A stretch of DNA of 64,000 nt from Plazaster borealis (lineage: Eukaryota > Echinodermata > Asteroidea > Forcipulatida > Labidiasteridae), in NCBI GenBank assembly GCA_021014325.1, contig CM037472.1, positions 36,604,234 through 36,668,233 of the forward strand, written 5' to 3'. Shown here piece by piece: positions 31,644-42,717 of this stretch. Under the pieces are notes generated by a model. That model saw only the letters and a program-made list of their open reading frames with translations, made no database searches and was not told the DNA's origin. Position 1 is the first letter of the stretch; every line of letters begins with the position of its first letter. A program made the translations under genes and the position numbers.

Positions 31644-32156
31644 ATATGAAGGTCTGGTAGTGTAAAGTTTGTGACTAATTCCCTGCTAATTTGTGCTTCG
31701 CAGAAAAAATTGTTAAGCCCCATTAACAGCCTTTATTGGGCCCAGGTCTAGGCTTTATAAATAGGAGAATCTGACAGAAAGAAATGGCGGTTGCTGACAT
31801 CTCTTTTTTTGACTGTTGAATGAGTCATGCGTCTACAGTATAGAAGGTCATACAGTGGCATTATTGCATTGCCAAAAGGCAGAGACATAAATGGAACAAA
31901 AGTCCAATTGATTTGAAAGCTAGAGAAGAAAACAAAATGCTACAAAAAGCCCCTTTCAGTAGGAATAAACCCCAACTCTGGAACATGTTTAATGAATATG
32001 TGGCTATAGCCAACCTTCGGAGTATCTTAGTCACCAATTTCGAGAAAGAGATTGATTTATAATAAAGCATAATATGATGAAACTGTAATCTGAACAAATT
32101 TAATTAATATTGATATTTTGGTTGGAAGATCTTTTATAGCTTGTCTCATAGAGACT
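31644..32156. other. intergenic, family A traces only
   Basis: A family A fragment may be present near 31655-31745 (GTGACTAATTCCCTGCTAAT, TTGGGCCCAG). Nothing else was recognised. Confidence 0.4.
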
Positions 32157-32656
32157 TAAGGCCACATCAAAAAAACAAATTGTTGATCGTCCCTGCCTGA
32201 ACCTACGAAACCCTCGATCCCATTGTTTTTATTTATAAATCATAAAAAATGGTCTTTTCAATGATCTTTTCAGTCAAATTTGGTTGGCTCCCAGATTTTT
32301 CAGCTGATATTTTTCAAAATTTATAGATTGGAAAAGATGTTTGAAGAAAGGTTATTCATGTTGGCAAAAACAAGATCAATTCCTCAAATATTTACTTTGG
32401 CTACACTAAATTTTAGTTTTTTGAAAATGTTTGCAGAAAATGTCATCTACAGGAGTTAAATGGGTTTAACAAAACAATTCAAAACATCTAAATCACACAA
32501 ATCCTCTGTTTTATAGTGATTGTGATGATTTCTTATTCTGTATTTCATATTTTGCCATGTCAAAAAAAACAACAACAACAACAACAACAACGCCCTCTCA
32601 CCCCCATTTCCCCCCTAAAAGGATGATCAACAACTTTTTTTTTTAATGTGGCCTAA
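32157..32656. mobile_element. family G TIR element, copy 1 (about 500 bp)
   Basis: The left terminus is AAGGCCACATCAAAAAAACA then TTGTTGATCGTCC. The right terminus is GGATGATCAACAAC, a T run and AATGTGGCCT, the inverse of the left. No transposase frame is present, so it is non-autonomous. Related copies are at 41106 and 47739. Confidence 0.8.
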
Positions 32657-33200
32657 TTATAAACATCCTGGTAAATATATACATGTACATTAATGTAATT
32701 GTTTATATATTGATTTTAATGGATGGCCCATTTGGTGTCATCCGCTGGTCTGCTGTTATGGCTGTGGGTCCCAATATAAAATGTAGTACATGTACGAGCA
32801 CAAACACACATGTTGGAGGAATGATAAACAAAATTAAATTGAAACAACATAATGTATGATTAGAATAGACCAGTATGTATGCCTTGTCTCAACACAGTCA
32901 AACCACAGTAGAGATATTACACATACGTGTGCATACATCGATTGATATGAACACAATTACAGGTATATGACCTTGTCAATGGGGAGATCCGATTCAGATC
33001 TAAGTTGTTGTTGATTTTTTTATTTGGTTCATGCAAAGAGCAAGGACCAGCATTTGTTATGACGGCATAACCATGGAACGCCAAGTATTTCATGATAGTG
33101 TAACCTATCAGGCCATTTTAATATTACATTCTAATTGGTATTGTACATAGTACGAAAGCCCATTAGCGTCTGCAAATAAAACAAATCAAATAAATCTGTT
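32657..33200. other. intergenic, nothing recognised
   Basis: No gene or clear repeat is seen. A (CAA)n run lies just before it at about 32569-32592, inside family G copy 1. Confidence 0.4.
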
Positions 33201-33904
33201 ATAGACTGTGCAAGTCTCGCGCATGTTTGAACTTCCGGGACCATTGTGGCCCCAACCATGTGGACATTTACGTGGGCAAATTTTGTTTTGTCAATTATTT
33301 TAGTTTAACGTGGTTTATGACCATGAAAAACATATATGTCATTGGGAATGTACTTAGTAATAAAAAATAGGAAAGTAAAGTCAATTCAACAATATAATGA
33401 AGAAAACCCGAGAATTAAACTTGACCTCAGCTTCCGGTTGCTGTAAAAAATTAAGAATGTTGTGCTCACTTCTGTTCACAAAACTTATGTAAACGTTTGT
33501 TTTGGATGCGCAATGATAATCTCCAGATGCTGTAACTGCAACACGAAGCCTTTTCATAGCAGTCTATGGTTGTTGAGGCGTCAGCGTTCTCTATAAACTG
33601 TGTCAAGCTTTAATTTTACGCCTGTGTGACCATCGCGAATCCACGTAAGTGGTTTCTGAAAAGTTAAGATCAAATAAGCATCCTTGTCCCAGAGTTTTAA
33701 TTTTGCTTCAATAATAATTAACACATTATTTTTGTATTTATTATAAAAACTAAAACTGATTTTATAAACATGTAATGAGTATTTTTGTTGTTCAGATTTT
33801 ATCATTGAATATAATTTAAAACAAAGATTTGATTTCAAAGAAAAAAATGTTCTTTGTTTGACGTGTTTTCTCGTTCCGATACGCGCGAGACTTGCACAGT
33901 CTAT
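33201..33904. mobile_element. 704-bp segment bounded by perfect 22-bp inverted repeats
   Basis: ATAGACTGTGCAAGTCTCGC plus GC at 33201-33222 is exactly inverted at 33883-33904. The match continues imperfectly a few bases outward. The interior lacks a long frame and contains two CTTCCGG sites. It looks like a non-autonomous DNA transposon or foldback element. No second copy is present in the window. Confidence 0.65.
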
Positions 33905-33925
33905 TACGGTTTTGAAACCATTATA

Positions 33926-34070
33926 ACGGATTCACAATTCGTTATTACGGATTCACAATTCGTTATTACGGATTCACAATCCGTTATTACGGATTCACAA
34001 TCCGTTGTTACGGATTCACAATCCGTCATTACGGATTCACAATCCGTTATTACGGATTTACAAGTCTGTT
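33926..34070 (+). repeat. 21-bp tandem repeat made of small palindromes
   Basis: There are about seven copies of ATTACGGATTCACAATCCGT plus one base. Each unit contains ACGGATT-CAC-AATCCGT, a perfect 7-bp stem with a 3-bp loop. The first two copies have AATTCGT instead. The array begins 22 bp after the right inverted repeat of the 704-bp segment. The 80-codon frame with ITDSQSV repeats is a shadow. Confidence 0.9.
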
Positions 34071-34884
34071 GTTATATTAGGTCTAACGAATTTTAAGAGG
34101 AGGATGCTCGAGGGCGCTATTTGCAGGTGGCCCTGCCTGGTTGTTATAATTGGGGCAAGTGTTATATGATGCAATGAGACGGAAGGGCATTCATTGCTTT
34201 CTGTACTATTGTAAATAACAAGTACAGCCTAGTTTCATCACATTACATAAAAGACAAAATCTATCAGGAATTCAATCATGAAATGGCAGAATGTTTTATT
34301 CAATTTCGATACTGTAAAAGCCCAGAGTAATAAGAGTAGACCAATGATCCACAGGCTTTCATTGACATGGCAAGAGAGAAACGGAGTCCCAATAATGGTT
34401 TAAATACGTTTGTCTCTTGACTTAAATTAGAGACAAAATATCTTCACCTTCCGAACCTTCTTTGAAAACTATTTGGGGGGGCTTGAATTATCTCGGTATT
34501 ATCCAGTGAAAGAAGAAAATTTGTAATAATTGATTTTTGTTTGAGCTGTACAAGATCAGTGTGTCTACAGTTTCTCCTTTCCCCCCATTCTCTCAGTCTT
34601 ATTCTTCTTTTCATAATAATAATAATAATAGACGGTTCTTATATAGCGCATATCACCGTGAGGTCCCTATGCACTTAGAAAAGAGAATGAAATAACTTGA
34701 AACCTTATAACTTCCATCCATACAAGTTTTTTTTCTTTTCTTCAAGTATTTGTATTGACCATTATCCATTATCATCTACCCCTGGTTTCTGGGATTATTG
34801 TGGGTGCAATGTTGTGTTATTTTTATTTCTGTCACATCACTTTTTTCCAACCCCAAAAAACATATTGGTGGAATGATTTGTAGT
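34071..34884. other. intergenic with an (AAT)n run
   Basis: An (AAT)n run at about 34615-34630 is followed by CTTATATAGCGCATATCACC. This resembles the tail junction near 50795-50830 (CTTATATAGCGCTCATATCC), so a repeat fragment starts here. Confidence 0.45.
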
Positions 34885-35108
34885 ATTTTTGACCATGTGA
34901 GGGCGTGTGTCGACCAAATGGACGTGATGCGAAACCAGTAAAATAAACTGTTTTTTCATTGTTGTTATTACTATTATTTATTTGAAACAGGTAAACAACC
35001 ATTGATACAAGTAAACAACACACAGGCAGTCAAAATAAGATTAGAGCTGTAATTGTGATTCAACAAAATTTGCCACTGAAAGTGCCCTCATGCTGTCAAA
35101 AATATGGG
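34885..35108 (+). repeat. family K repeat, copy 3
   Basis: It shares GACCAAATGGACGTGATGCG, AACAACACACAGGCAGTCAA and AAATTTGCCACTGAAAGTGC with the tandem pair at 15939-16275. Confidence 0.65.
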
Positions 35109-35509
35109 CAATTCCTCCTACAAGTAGACCAGGCATGATATTCTTCCTACATGTACTTTAGTCTGATTTCTGATTTTATTTTGCACCGGGGGAAAAAAAA
35201 AGTTGTGATTAAAATAGCCTGAAAAGTCTTCTAAAGCTTACACCATATAGGTCAGCCCTTGTACTCAATGATATCTTCCTACTTTTTTCCGAGGTGGGTG
35301 ACCAAATATCATGCCTGATGTAGACCAATTGCCCAAGTGAAGGATTTAGAAGGATTTGGGCCGGCAGCCCATAAGAACCATTGCTTATCACAGGGTCAGG
35401 GGTTCCAATCTTACCAAAGTTCAAACAACTTGGTGTGGAGTGACATTGGAGTAGAGGAAATGGAAGGATTTGGGCCTCACTCTAACCAAACTGCCTATAG
35501 TCTGTCAGA
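35109..35509. other. intergenic, nothing recognised
   Basis: The - strand frame at 35209-35424 has no recognisable family. Confidence 0.4.
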
Positions 35510-35882
35510 ATAAAGGGAAGGTATACCTTTGGTAATTACTCCAAAAATGTATTACCATAAAACCTTACTTGATAAAGACATTACAGAGCTGTTGATATTA
35601 TTTTTAAAAAGTTAGAAACGACACCCTTTGAAGTGATGTAGTTTTAGAGAAGGAGGTATTTTTTCACCCAAAAATTTGAGTCTGAGAAAAGCCTTTCTCA
35701 GGCATCTGAAAACACACAATTCTATGCAATAAGGGTGTTGTTTTCTTTCATTAAATCTTCTTGCGAATTTGATGACCAATTGAGCCCAAATGTTCACAGG
35801 TTTGTTATTTTATGCATGTTGGGATACACCAAGTGAGGATACTGGTCTTTGACAATTACCGAAAGTATGCCCTGCCTTTAAT
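35510..35882 (-). mobile_element. family B element, copy 3
   Basis: It carries TATTTTATGCATGTTGGGAT and ACACCAAGTGAGGATACTGG, the reverse complement of the interior of copies 2 and 6. Its left end is AAAGGGAAGGTATACCTTTG. Confidence 0.75.
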
Positions 35883-36169
35883 GTAATTTTAATATGATTC
35901 TGATGGGATTTGTTGAAACAATGCTAAACCTTGGGACTTATGTTATTCTTGTATTTTTGGCGATATGTACTTGAAACTTTGTTTGCCTTTTAGTGAATAT
36001 ATGTAAATTTAGCATGTCAATGTATGCTTAGAGCTTTCCAGGGTCTACTGGGGAGAAACAAATCAAAACACACACGCCTCGATTGTGATTGGATCCACAA
36101 CCATATTTGTTCTAGCGAAGCTATCTTAATCTCGTGACAAAAAGTGTGAAAATGATTGTGCATTGTGTC
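35883..36169. other. intergenic, nothing recognised
   Basis: No gene or repeat assignment could be made. Confidence 0.4.
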
Positions 36170-36485
36170 AACTGTTGAATGCGCCAATACGTAGACTATT
36201 AATTATCTCACAAGTGCAAGTAGAATACGGTTTCTACGTCCCATATCCAAATGAGGCCGAAGGATATATTTTTTGTATTGCACGAGCGCCCGTGTGATAA
36301 CAAATTTATCTTCAAGCACACTTGACCATCAGCTTAAAATAATGCATAGTGGAGTTACAACAGCGCAATACGCAGGGTGCGATATGGACCGTCTAATGTG
36401 GTATAATATCACACTGTTGTTGCCATGGGTTGACCAATCAGAATCGAGGATTCTAAATTGCTTGAAGACAATGATGGATATGTAC
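36170..36485 (-). mobile_element. family J element, copy 2
   Basis: It contains CGTCCCATATCCAAATGAGG, GAGCGCCCGTGTGATAAC, TTATCTTCAAGCACACTTGA and GACCAATCAGAATCGAGGAT. These correspond to pieces of 2262-2545 in inverse order. The long hairpin seen there is reduced here to one arm. Confidence 0.6.
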
Positions 36486-36488
36486 ACA

Positions 36489-36720
36489 CAGGGCTCAGAA
36501 TTTTTCACTAGTGGCCCACTGGCCAATGTCCAGTTATTTTAGCATTTGGCCAGTAACCCAACAATTGAACAAGTCCTGCAGACTAGTCTTTTTAAAGGTG
36601 GATACTTAACATTTATTTATTGAAAATCTCCCCATAAAAGTTCAGCAAATATAAAGATGACAGAAATATTTTAGGTCTTCCACAAAAATATTTCTGGTCC
36701 ATTGACAGTGCTGAGCTTCA
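36489..36720 (+). mobile_element. family C element, copy 4 (short)
   Basis: The left end is AGGGCTCAGAATTTTTCACT and the middle AACAAGTCCTGCAGACTAGT. It ends near TCTGGTCCATTGACAGTGCT. It lacks the GAGCCCTG terminus. Confidence 0.55.
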
Positions 36721-36726
36721 AGACCA

Positions 36727-37088
36727 GGCCCAATTTCATAGAGCTGCTTCAGCAGAAAATTGTGCTTATTAATTTTTTGCTTAAAAAAATTTGCAGGAAA
36801 CCAGTCACATACATACAGTACATGTGGAATGATATTTTGGCTGGTAAACCGATTGACCCCTTTCACAATGTAGAACGCACCTCTGCACAATGCCCGTCTA
36901 CCTTTTCCACCATTTTGGGAGTCATTTGCTTTGTGTACATTTTAGCTCCCAAAGTTGCGGACAGGATAGGCCCTTGTATCTGCGCTGCGCATACATGTAG
37001 TGCAATGGGTAAAATCTGGTAAGCAAAAATTGTGTTGTGCTTAGCTACTTTTGTGCTTTTAAAAAGCAGCTCTATAAAATAGGGCCCT
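36727..37088. mobile_element. family A element, copy 7, split by an insertion
   Basis: The left end is GGCCCAATTTCATAGAGCTG and the right end AGCTCTATAAAATAGGGCCC. The segment at about 36855-37000 (CACCTCTGCACAATGCCCGT, TTGGGAGTCATTTGCTTTGT) matches sequence at 21820-21900, so a second repeat has inserted. Confidence 0.75.
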
Positions 37089-37429
37089 GTTGTCTCGTGG
37101 AGATTTTCTTGCTTTTGTATTTATGTTTCTTCATTTCAGTTAGTTTTATTTACAATACTTGAATTTGACTAACTGTAAATCTTATCTCATAAGCTTCCAA
37201 TATCGTAATTAGCCTTTCCCACGAAATACAGTGTACTGATTACATTCATGCATGCATACATGTACAGACACAATATTGTTTGGGAAACACCATAGAGTTG
37301 TGCACTAGGCAAATGCACAAACGCGTAACGTCACGCCACCATCAGCCCCATACAAAAAGGCGCAATGCTCCCTCATTTTGCCAACCAGAAGTGCAATGTG
37401 CAATTTACATATGTCAAGGGAAAGGTCTG
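37089..37429. other. intergenic, nothing recognised
   Basis: No gene-like frame or assigned repeat. Confidence 0.4.
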
Positions 37430-37610
37430 CTAAGAGTTGGAACAATTTAGTTTCACCCTTAATTAGAGGCCACACTCCTAACCTGGGTGTAGCTCCACAC
37501 TCAGAATGTAGTGAGGGCATTGGTTCGATTCCCTCCCACAGTGCAGGTGAAGATTTTGTTCCTTTAGGACTCGGGGGAAAAATCCAATGAAGGAGGGTCA
37601 AATTAAACTG
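37430..37610 (+). mobile_element. tRNA-like SINE fragment
   Basis: GGGTGTAGCTCCACACTC precedes GCATTGGTTCGATTCCCTCC, which fits a B box. GAAGATTTTGTTCCTTTAGG follows as a body segment. The A-box part is poor. The - strand 103-codon frame here is a shadow. Confidence 0.5.
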
Positions 37611-37978
37611 CGCCATACCTGTTAGTGTGTTGGGATTTTAGTGGGAATGTAATTATGTGTATTTTACACGCAAAGCTTTTTCAGGAGCAGTTCAGGCACA
37701 ATGTGTGCTTTATTTTGTTATTGAGTTAATTCATAATAGAGCTCGATAGGACTTTTCACACCGTACAAGGAAAACAAGTTGGAAACGTGTTTGAAACACA
37801 ATACATACATGTAAAGGTCCTATTCCCAGGGACATTTCAGAGGCACAAGCTGGATGCAACAGGATGCAACACTTTGCCTTGGGTAGCATTAGCAGGATCC
37901 TAGTGTATCTTGTTGCACTGAGCTTGGTTAAGATGATAGTGTACATGTATTTGGGAAACGGTCCAGACCTCAAGATTT
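37611..37978. other. intergenic, nothing recognised
   Basis: No gene or repeat was assigned. Confidence 0.4.
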
Positions 37979-38075
37979 AAAGATCGACTTGAACGAAAAC
38001 GGCATCAAGTGATCTGAATTTCAGCAAAGATCAGTTGTTGCCATTTTCATTCAAGTCGATCTTTGCTGAAATTCA
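37979..38075. repeat. two overlapping, mutually exclusive hairpins
   Basis: Stem 1 pairs 37979-38008 with 38035-38064 (30 bp with three mismatches, core AAAGATCGACTTGAA). Stem 2 pairs 38015-38032 with 38058-38075 (18 bp perfect, TGAATTTCAGCAAAGATC). The two share 38058-38064, so only one can form fully. Confidence 0.85.
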
Positions 38076-38860
38076 TTTAAAATGTTATCAATCAATCAAT
38101 AAGGAAATTGAGTTCACATGAGATTAAACAGATTTTAGTTGTGTAAAAAAACCAATCATTTTGAATACCCTTCTCCGGTACTTTTCAGAAAGATTCGCGA
38201 AGAGCCCTGTAACGTCATCACTCATGTTAAGTCATATGTGGGAGCTCCGTTTTATCTAGCCGCTTTGTTGCAGCATGGAGGTATAACAAAGCAACATCCC
38301 ACACATGATATCAAAGTATTGTCATTTTGACGCACGCCATCAACGGCAGAAGTGTTTCTAGTTTTTCAAAACCTTGAGGTTGGGCCTAATTTGTTGATCA
38401 ATAATTATGAAAAAATCAGAAGTGTACAAATATCCAAATTACATTTAAATGATAAACAAACACAATGTAAACAAGTTTAAATAGCATTCCCATAAAAAAA
38501 TTCTTCGCTCAAGTAGTTGTTTAATGAGTGTCATTAAACTTTTTTTCTTTTTTTTTGCCTTCTCTTTTTTGCCACAGATGTTCCCTACATAAATTTGTCT
38601 TATTCACAAACTATAACTTCTTTTGTTTACCTCCCACCTTTGATTTTGTGTGTGTGTTTCCACCCATCTTTGTTGTCACACCTGCCAATTCCTTCTACCC
38701 CCACCCCTTTGTCTCCTTCTTGATTACTGCTCTTTGTTCATCTTACACTTCTTCTGACTGCATTCTGCTGCTTTTTTTCACTTCTTTACCATCTGACTGC
38801 TTCTGTTAACACTAATTAGTAATATACTTGTATGCTTGTGTGTGTTGTGCTGTCATTTAG
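38076..38860. other. repeat-derived non-coding sequence
   Basis: The 93-codon frame at 38528-38809 is Phe/Ser/Cys-rich over a pyrimidine-rich strand and does not look like a real protein. It leads directly into the 38861 motif and is probably the body of the same retroelement tail. Confidence 0.4.
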
Positions 38861-38900
38861 CCTCTGAGAAAGACTCTGCCCTGGTCGAAACGTTGGGCCA
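38861..38900 (+). ncRNA. hammerhead-ribozyme-like tail of a retroelement (decayed)
   Basis: CTCTGAGAAAGACTCTGCCC followed by TGGTCGAAACGTTGGGCC has a CTGA..GA block, a short GAC/GTC stem and a CGAAAC block in the right order for a small hammerhead. Penelope-like elements are known to carry such motifs. The CTGANGA core is altered (CTGAGAA), so catalytic activity is unlikely. Confidence 0.3.
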
Positions 38901-39205
38901 TTCACAATTTTTTGCACTAACAAGAATTTGTAAGAAAAATTTCATTACAAAAAGGAAGTAAAAACCATAACAGTTAGACAGTAAAGAAAGTGTTGTCTTA
39001 AAATAAAAAATTAAATAGTAGTTGCTTGCTGTATCATAGATGTACAACCACTTCTATTTGATTTGTTTAAAAATTGATGATGATGATGATGATGATGTTG
39101 CTCATAAATGTTCAATTTCCTTTCAATTTCCCTTAACATATACATCCGATGTCTTGCTCTGATATGTCTCCAAACCTGAAGAGGTTAATTTCCATCAAAC
39201 CAGGT
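38901..39205. other. intergenic with a (GAT)n run
   Basis: A GATGATGATGATGATGATG microsatellite lies at about 39075-39097. No gene is seen. Confidence 0.5.
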
Positions 39206-39352
39206 CTCGATTTCACAAAGTGCTAAGATTAATCGTAAGAAGAGTTGTAATGTTAACATGGTGATTTGTATTGTGACAACACATTTTGCTTAGCAATTAA
39301 GATTGATACACAGTTAAGATCAATCTTTAGCTCCTTGTGAAATCGGCCCCAG
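39206..39352. mobile_element. family E element, copy 3
   Basis: The left end is TCGATTTCACAAAGTGCTAA and the right end GCTCCTTGTGAAATCGGCCC. The internal TGGTGATTTGTATTGTGACA is shared with copies 1 and 2. Confidence 0.8.
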
Positions 39353-39439
39353 GGGAAAATACAATCAGGGATTTACAAAGTTTATTGCGAATTACTGTCT
39401 GTTGACAGTACAGCTCTCAAGCATATCTCACTCTGAACT

Positions 39440-39848
39440 TAAAGGGTCTGTATACGTTTGGTAATGACTCTAAAAATTATTGGCAATAAAAACTTACTTG
39501 GTAAGAATGCATCAGCTTTGGATAGTGTAATGCATTTTGAGAAACTTTTCGCTTAGAAGTACTGCGGTTATGGAAAAAGATATCACTTTTTATCCCCTCA
39601 AAATTTGAATCTGAGAAGCCTTACTGACAGTAACGTTTCTCAGATTTTGTATTCCAATTGCAGATTATTCTTCCTGCGTGGACATAACCGCTCCAGATTT
39701 TCGGCAATATCTCAAAAACGCTACCACCTTTTGAAATTAAATTTTCACATGTTAGTTTTATGGTGTATATATATCTACAACTATATAGGATTGAAACAAA
39801 CAGTGGGTTCCAATTACCAAACGTACATTTGTATGCAATCCCTTTAAT
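39440..39848 (+). mobile_element. family B element, copy 4 (GTATACGTTTGG type)
   Basis: The left end is AAAGGGTCTGTATACGTTTG and the right end near TACCAAACGTACATTTGTAT then CCCTTTAA. It includes GCGTGGACATAACCGCTCCA, as in copy 1. Copies 5 and 7 share its outer halves. Confidence 0.8.
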
Positions 39849-40129
39849 ATACACAGACGGAGCTCGGAGGGATGTCGAAATCATAGGGGGGGGGGCTGAA
39901 TCATCAAATATATCTGACCCCCAAAGAGAGTACCAAAACAGGCACGACAACCCCACAGAACCAGGTACCAGGGCGACAAGGTAACCCAACAAGGTTGACT
40001 GTAACTAATTACCATGAATCTATGAGTCACATAGGCCCTATGACTAGGGGAACACACAAAAGTAGAGTAAACCTGTATATCGGGAGTTCTTCTTTCCAAA
40101 CGCAGCGTTGACTTCCCGATAACATTGTC

Positions 40130-40385
40130 GTCATTAACATTCCCCCTCCCTCCTCCTTTTTATGGTTGTAGAGTGTGCGTGCATCTTGGGGGTTTTGACG
40201 TTGGCCTTACACACAGAGGGACCCCCGTCGTTAGCACGTCAATATATCCAGAGGTGAATGTTACCCGCCGTTAGTGTTGGGGGATTATTGACAGCAACAG
40301 TGCTCGTCTGTATAGTAATCAAAGCGTGATTTAAGGCGGCTCTATTGAGAATGGAATACAGTGGTCACGGCGCCCCTACATGAAG
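40130..40385 (+). other. possible 5' untranslated exon and promoter region
   Basis: This stretch is richer in GC than its surroundings and ends with a strong donor, CATGAAG|GTGAGT, at 40386. An ATG at 40364 reaches a stop before the donor. The alternative ATG AAG at 40380-40385 would splice in phase 0. No matching next exon was identified. Confidence 0.2.
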
Positions 40386-41105
40386 GTGAGTGTTCTGTTG
40401 ATACTGTACACATTACACCTTTTTATACAAGGACGACTACTATCTAGGATGACATGCAACTTACACACTTTCAAAAGCCTGTACCGGGGAGAGGGGTGAG
40501 GGGGTAAGGGCTCAGCCTGCTCTGGTTTAATTGCATGGAGCCTTTTTATCCTGTTTTTTATTAGGTGTATTTTATCTGTTAAACCCTTTTACTCTCTGTA
40601 TATTTATAATAATTTTTTTTTATGTTTGGTGTCCTTTTTGTGCATACTGTATGTTTTTATTTTTTAGCTTATTGTACTCGGTGATTATGTATTTTTTTAC
40701 ATGTAGCCCAGGGCCCCCAGGGAGAAATAACGGATAACGGATGGGGCTACCCTGGTTAAACAAGAATAAATAAATCATAAATAAATACATAAAATGAGCC
40801 TTTTTTTTACAGTGTTGAGTTCTAAAATTGTAAATCTTTTGTCGAGAAATTTAATGGAACATTTGTTTGGTTTATGACCTGTCAACATTTTTTGTGTACA
40901 ACCAGCATTTGTGTCAAAATATAAACCCTAATTTCATGTTCTAAAAGGACGGTACATGTGTAACGTATGTAACACGAATTAGTTTCTCGGAGTTGATATA
41001 AAAAGCCTGATGCACCATGAGTTGGAGCATTCTCTGGCCATTATTTGCTATGCTTTGTAGAGCTTGTGAGATCATCCGTCATGCTTATTTTATGTCATGT
41101 GTATA
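40386..41105. other. intergenic, nothing recognised
   Basis: T-rich frames such as 40531-40737 have no recognisable family. Confidence 0.4.
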
Positions 41106-41575
41106 AGGCCACATACAAAAAAACAATTGTTGATCATCCCCGCCCAACCCTACTAAACCTCCCGACCCCCCTTTGTAAAAAATTTTTTTCATAAAAACAG
41201 CCTTTTCAACTCCTAGATTTTTCCAAAATCTATAGGTTGGAAAAGATGTTTGAAGAAAGGTTATTCATGTTGGCAAAAACAAGAACAATTCTTCAAATAT
41301 GTACTTAGGCTATACTGAATTTTAGTTTTTTGAAAATGGTTACAGAAAATTTCATTTAGGAGTTTAAATGGGTTTTAAACAAAACAATTAAAAACATCAA
41401 AATCACACAAACCCTCTGTATAGTGATTGTGATGATTTCTTTATTCTTTATGTCATATTTTGCCATGTCAACAAAACTATTTAAAAAAAAAACTAAAAAA
41501 AAACGCCCCCACCCCCACTCCCCTCCCCCCCCTAAAAAAAAAGGATGCTCAACATATGGTTTTTTTAATTACAGT
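41106..41575. mobile_element. family G TIR element, copy 2 (right end eroded)
   Basis: The left end is AAGGCCACATACAAAAAAAC then TTGTTGATCATCC. The interior matches copy 1 closely (GAAGAAAGGTTATTCATGTT, TTGGCAAAAACAAGA). On the right only GGATGCTCAACATATGG and a T run remain. Confidence 0.75.
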
Positions 41576-41825
41576 TTTATGAATTTGCGTTCTGTTGGCC
41601 CAGCATCACTTATCTCCTGCTGGATTTTAACACATATGTGTAAGCTAAAAATCACCAGGCACACTTCCACAGACACAAGGACATCTAAACCTGGCTAACT
41701 GTACCTTGGACATCTCACTCACTGACACACAAAAAACAGATCACATATTAGTCTTCCCCAAGGTTCAAAGATAATGACAGTACCCATGCCTGCTAAATAA
41801 TATCTCTGCTTAATACTAGATGGCC

Positions 41826-42250
41826 CTAGTTTTACAGTGCTGCTTTTAAAGGGATTGTATACATTTGGTAATTGGAACCTACTGTTTTTTTCAATCCTAG
41901 TATAGGCCTAAACATAAAACTAACCTGTGAAAATTTCATTACAAAAGATGGTAGCTGTCAGTAACGCTTCTCAGATTCAAATTTTTGGGGATAAAAAGTG
42001 ATATCTATTTTCCATAAGCGCAGTAGTACATGTACTTTTCTAAATGAAAAGTTTCTCAAAATGCATTCATACTATCCAAAGCTGCTGTACTTCTTACTAA
42101 GTAAGTTTTATTGCCATTAATTTTCAGAGCCCTTACCAAACGTATACAGACCCTTTAAGCACAACATTTAGCTAAGCAAAACAAGTGTGCTTACCAGAAA
42201 AAGGTCACCGGCCAATATACTATGCCATATCATGTAGGGTTTGCAACTTA
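41826..42250. mobile_element. family A element, copy 8, split by a family B insertion
   Basis: CCTAGTTTTACAGTGCTGCT at the left and GCACAACATTTAGCTAAGCA after 42157 are the two parts of family A. The junctions match the ends of the inserted family B copy. Confidence 0.7.
41848..42157 (-). mobile_element. family B element, copy 5, nested in family A
   Basis: The left end is AAAGGGATTGTATACATTTG and the right end CCAAACGTATACAGACCCTT. The interior includes GTAACGCTTCTCAGATTCAA in the reverse sense of copy 4. Confidence 0.8.
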
Positions 42251-42717
42251 TTTTTGCTTCACATGCGGCCAACATGGGTAATTTACAAGGACCAGTATCT
42301 GTACTTTGGTGACCCAACATATAGTTTAGTGAAATAACATACCGTACCTGTGAATGTTCAAAGGTAGGGTCATCGTTTGGTTTTGTCAACGTAATGCTAT
42401 TTTAGAAGGCAAAACTATAAAGAAAGATACAATACAAGTCGCCTGTGAAAGTTTCAGCTGAATACAGTGTCTACTTTCTGAGAAAACAGCAACAAGCTGG
42501 CACTGCATTTTCACATGAATTTCGAATCAATCCCTGTTTACTTCTATTTCTACTTCTATGTGGGTTCTCATCAAAGCCTATTCAGCATCTAGACCAGGGA
42601 CTGGTGTGTGGTGCTTCAAACAGTAGACACTTAGTGTGCTCTGGTTGTGCTATCATTACAGTTATTCAAGTGTCGATTGATTTGGTGCAAGTAAAGAAAA
42701 GCATTATTTTTATTAAT
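42251..42717. other. intergenic, nothing recognised
   Basis: The 97-codon + strand frame at 42445-42738 has no recognised domain and runs into the LINE. Confidence 0.4.

Noticed and set aside
33854..34096. 80-codon frame with ITDSQSV repeats
   Set aside because: It is the translation of the 21-bp palindromic tandem repeat, without a gene context.
38528..38809. 93-codon frame rich in Phe, Ser and Cys
   Set aside because: It mirrors a pyrimidine-rich strand and leads into a retroelement tail.
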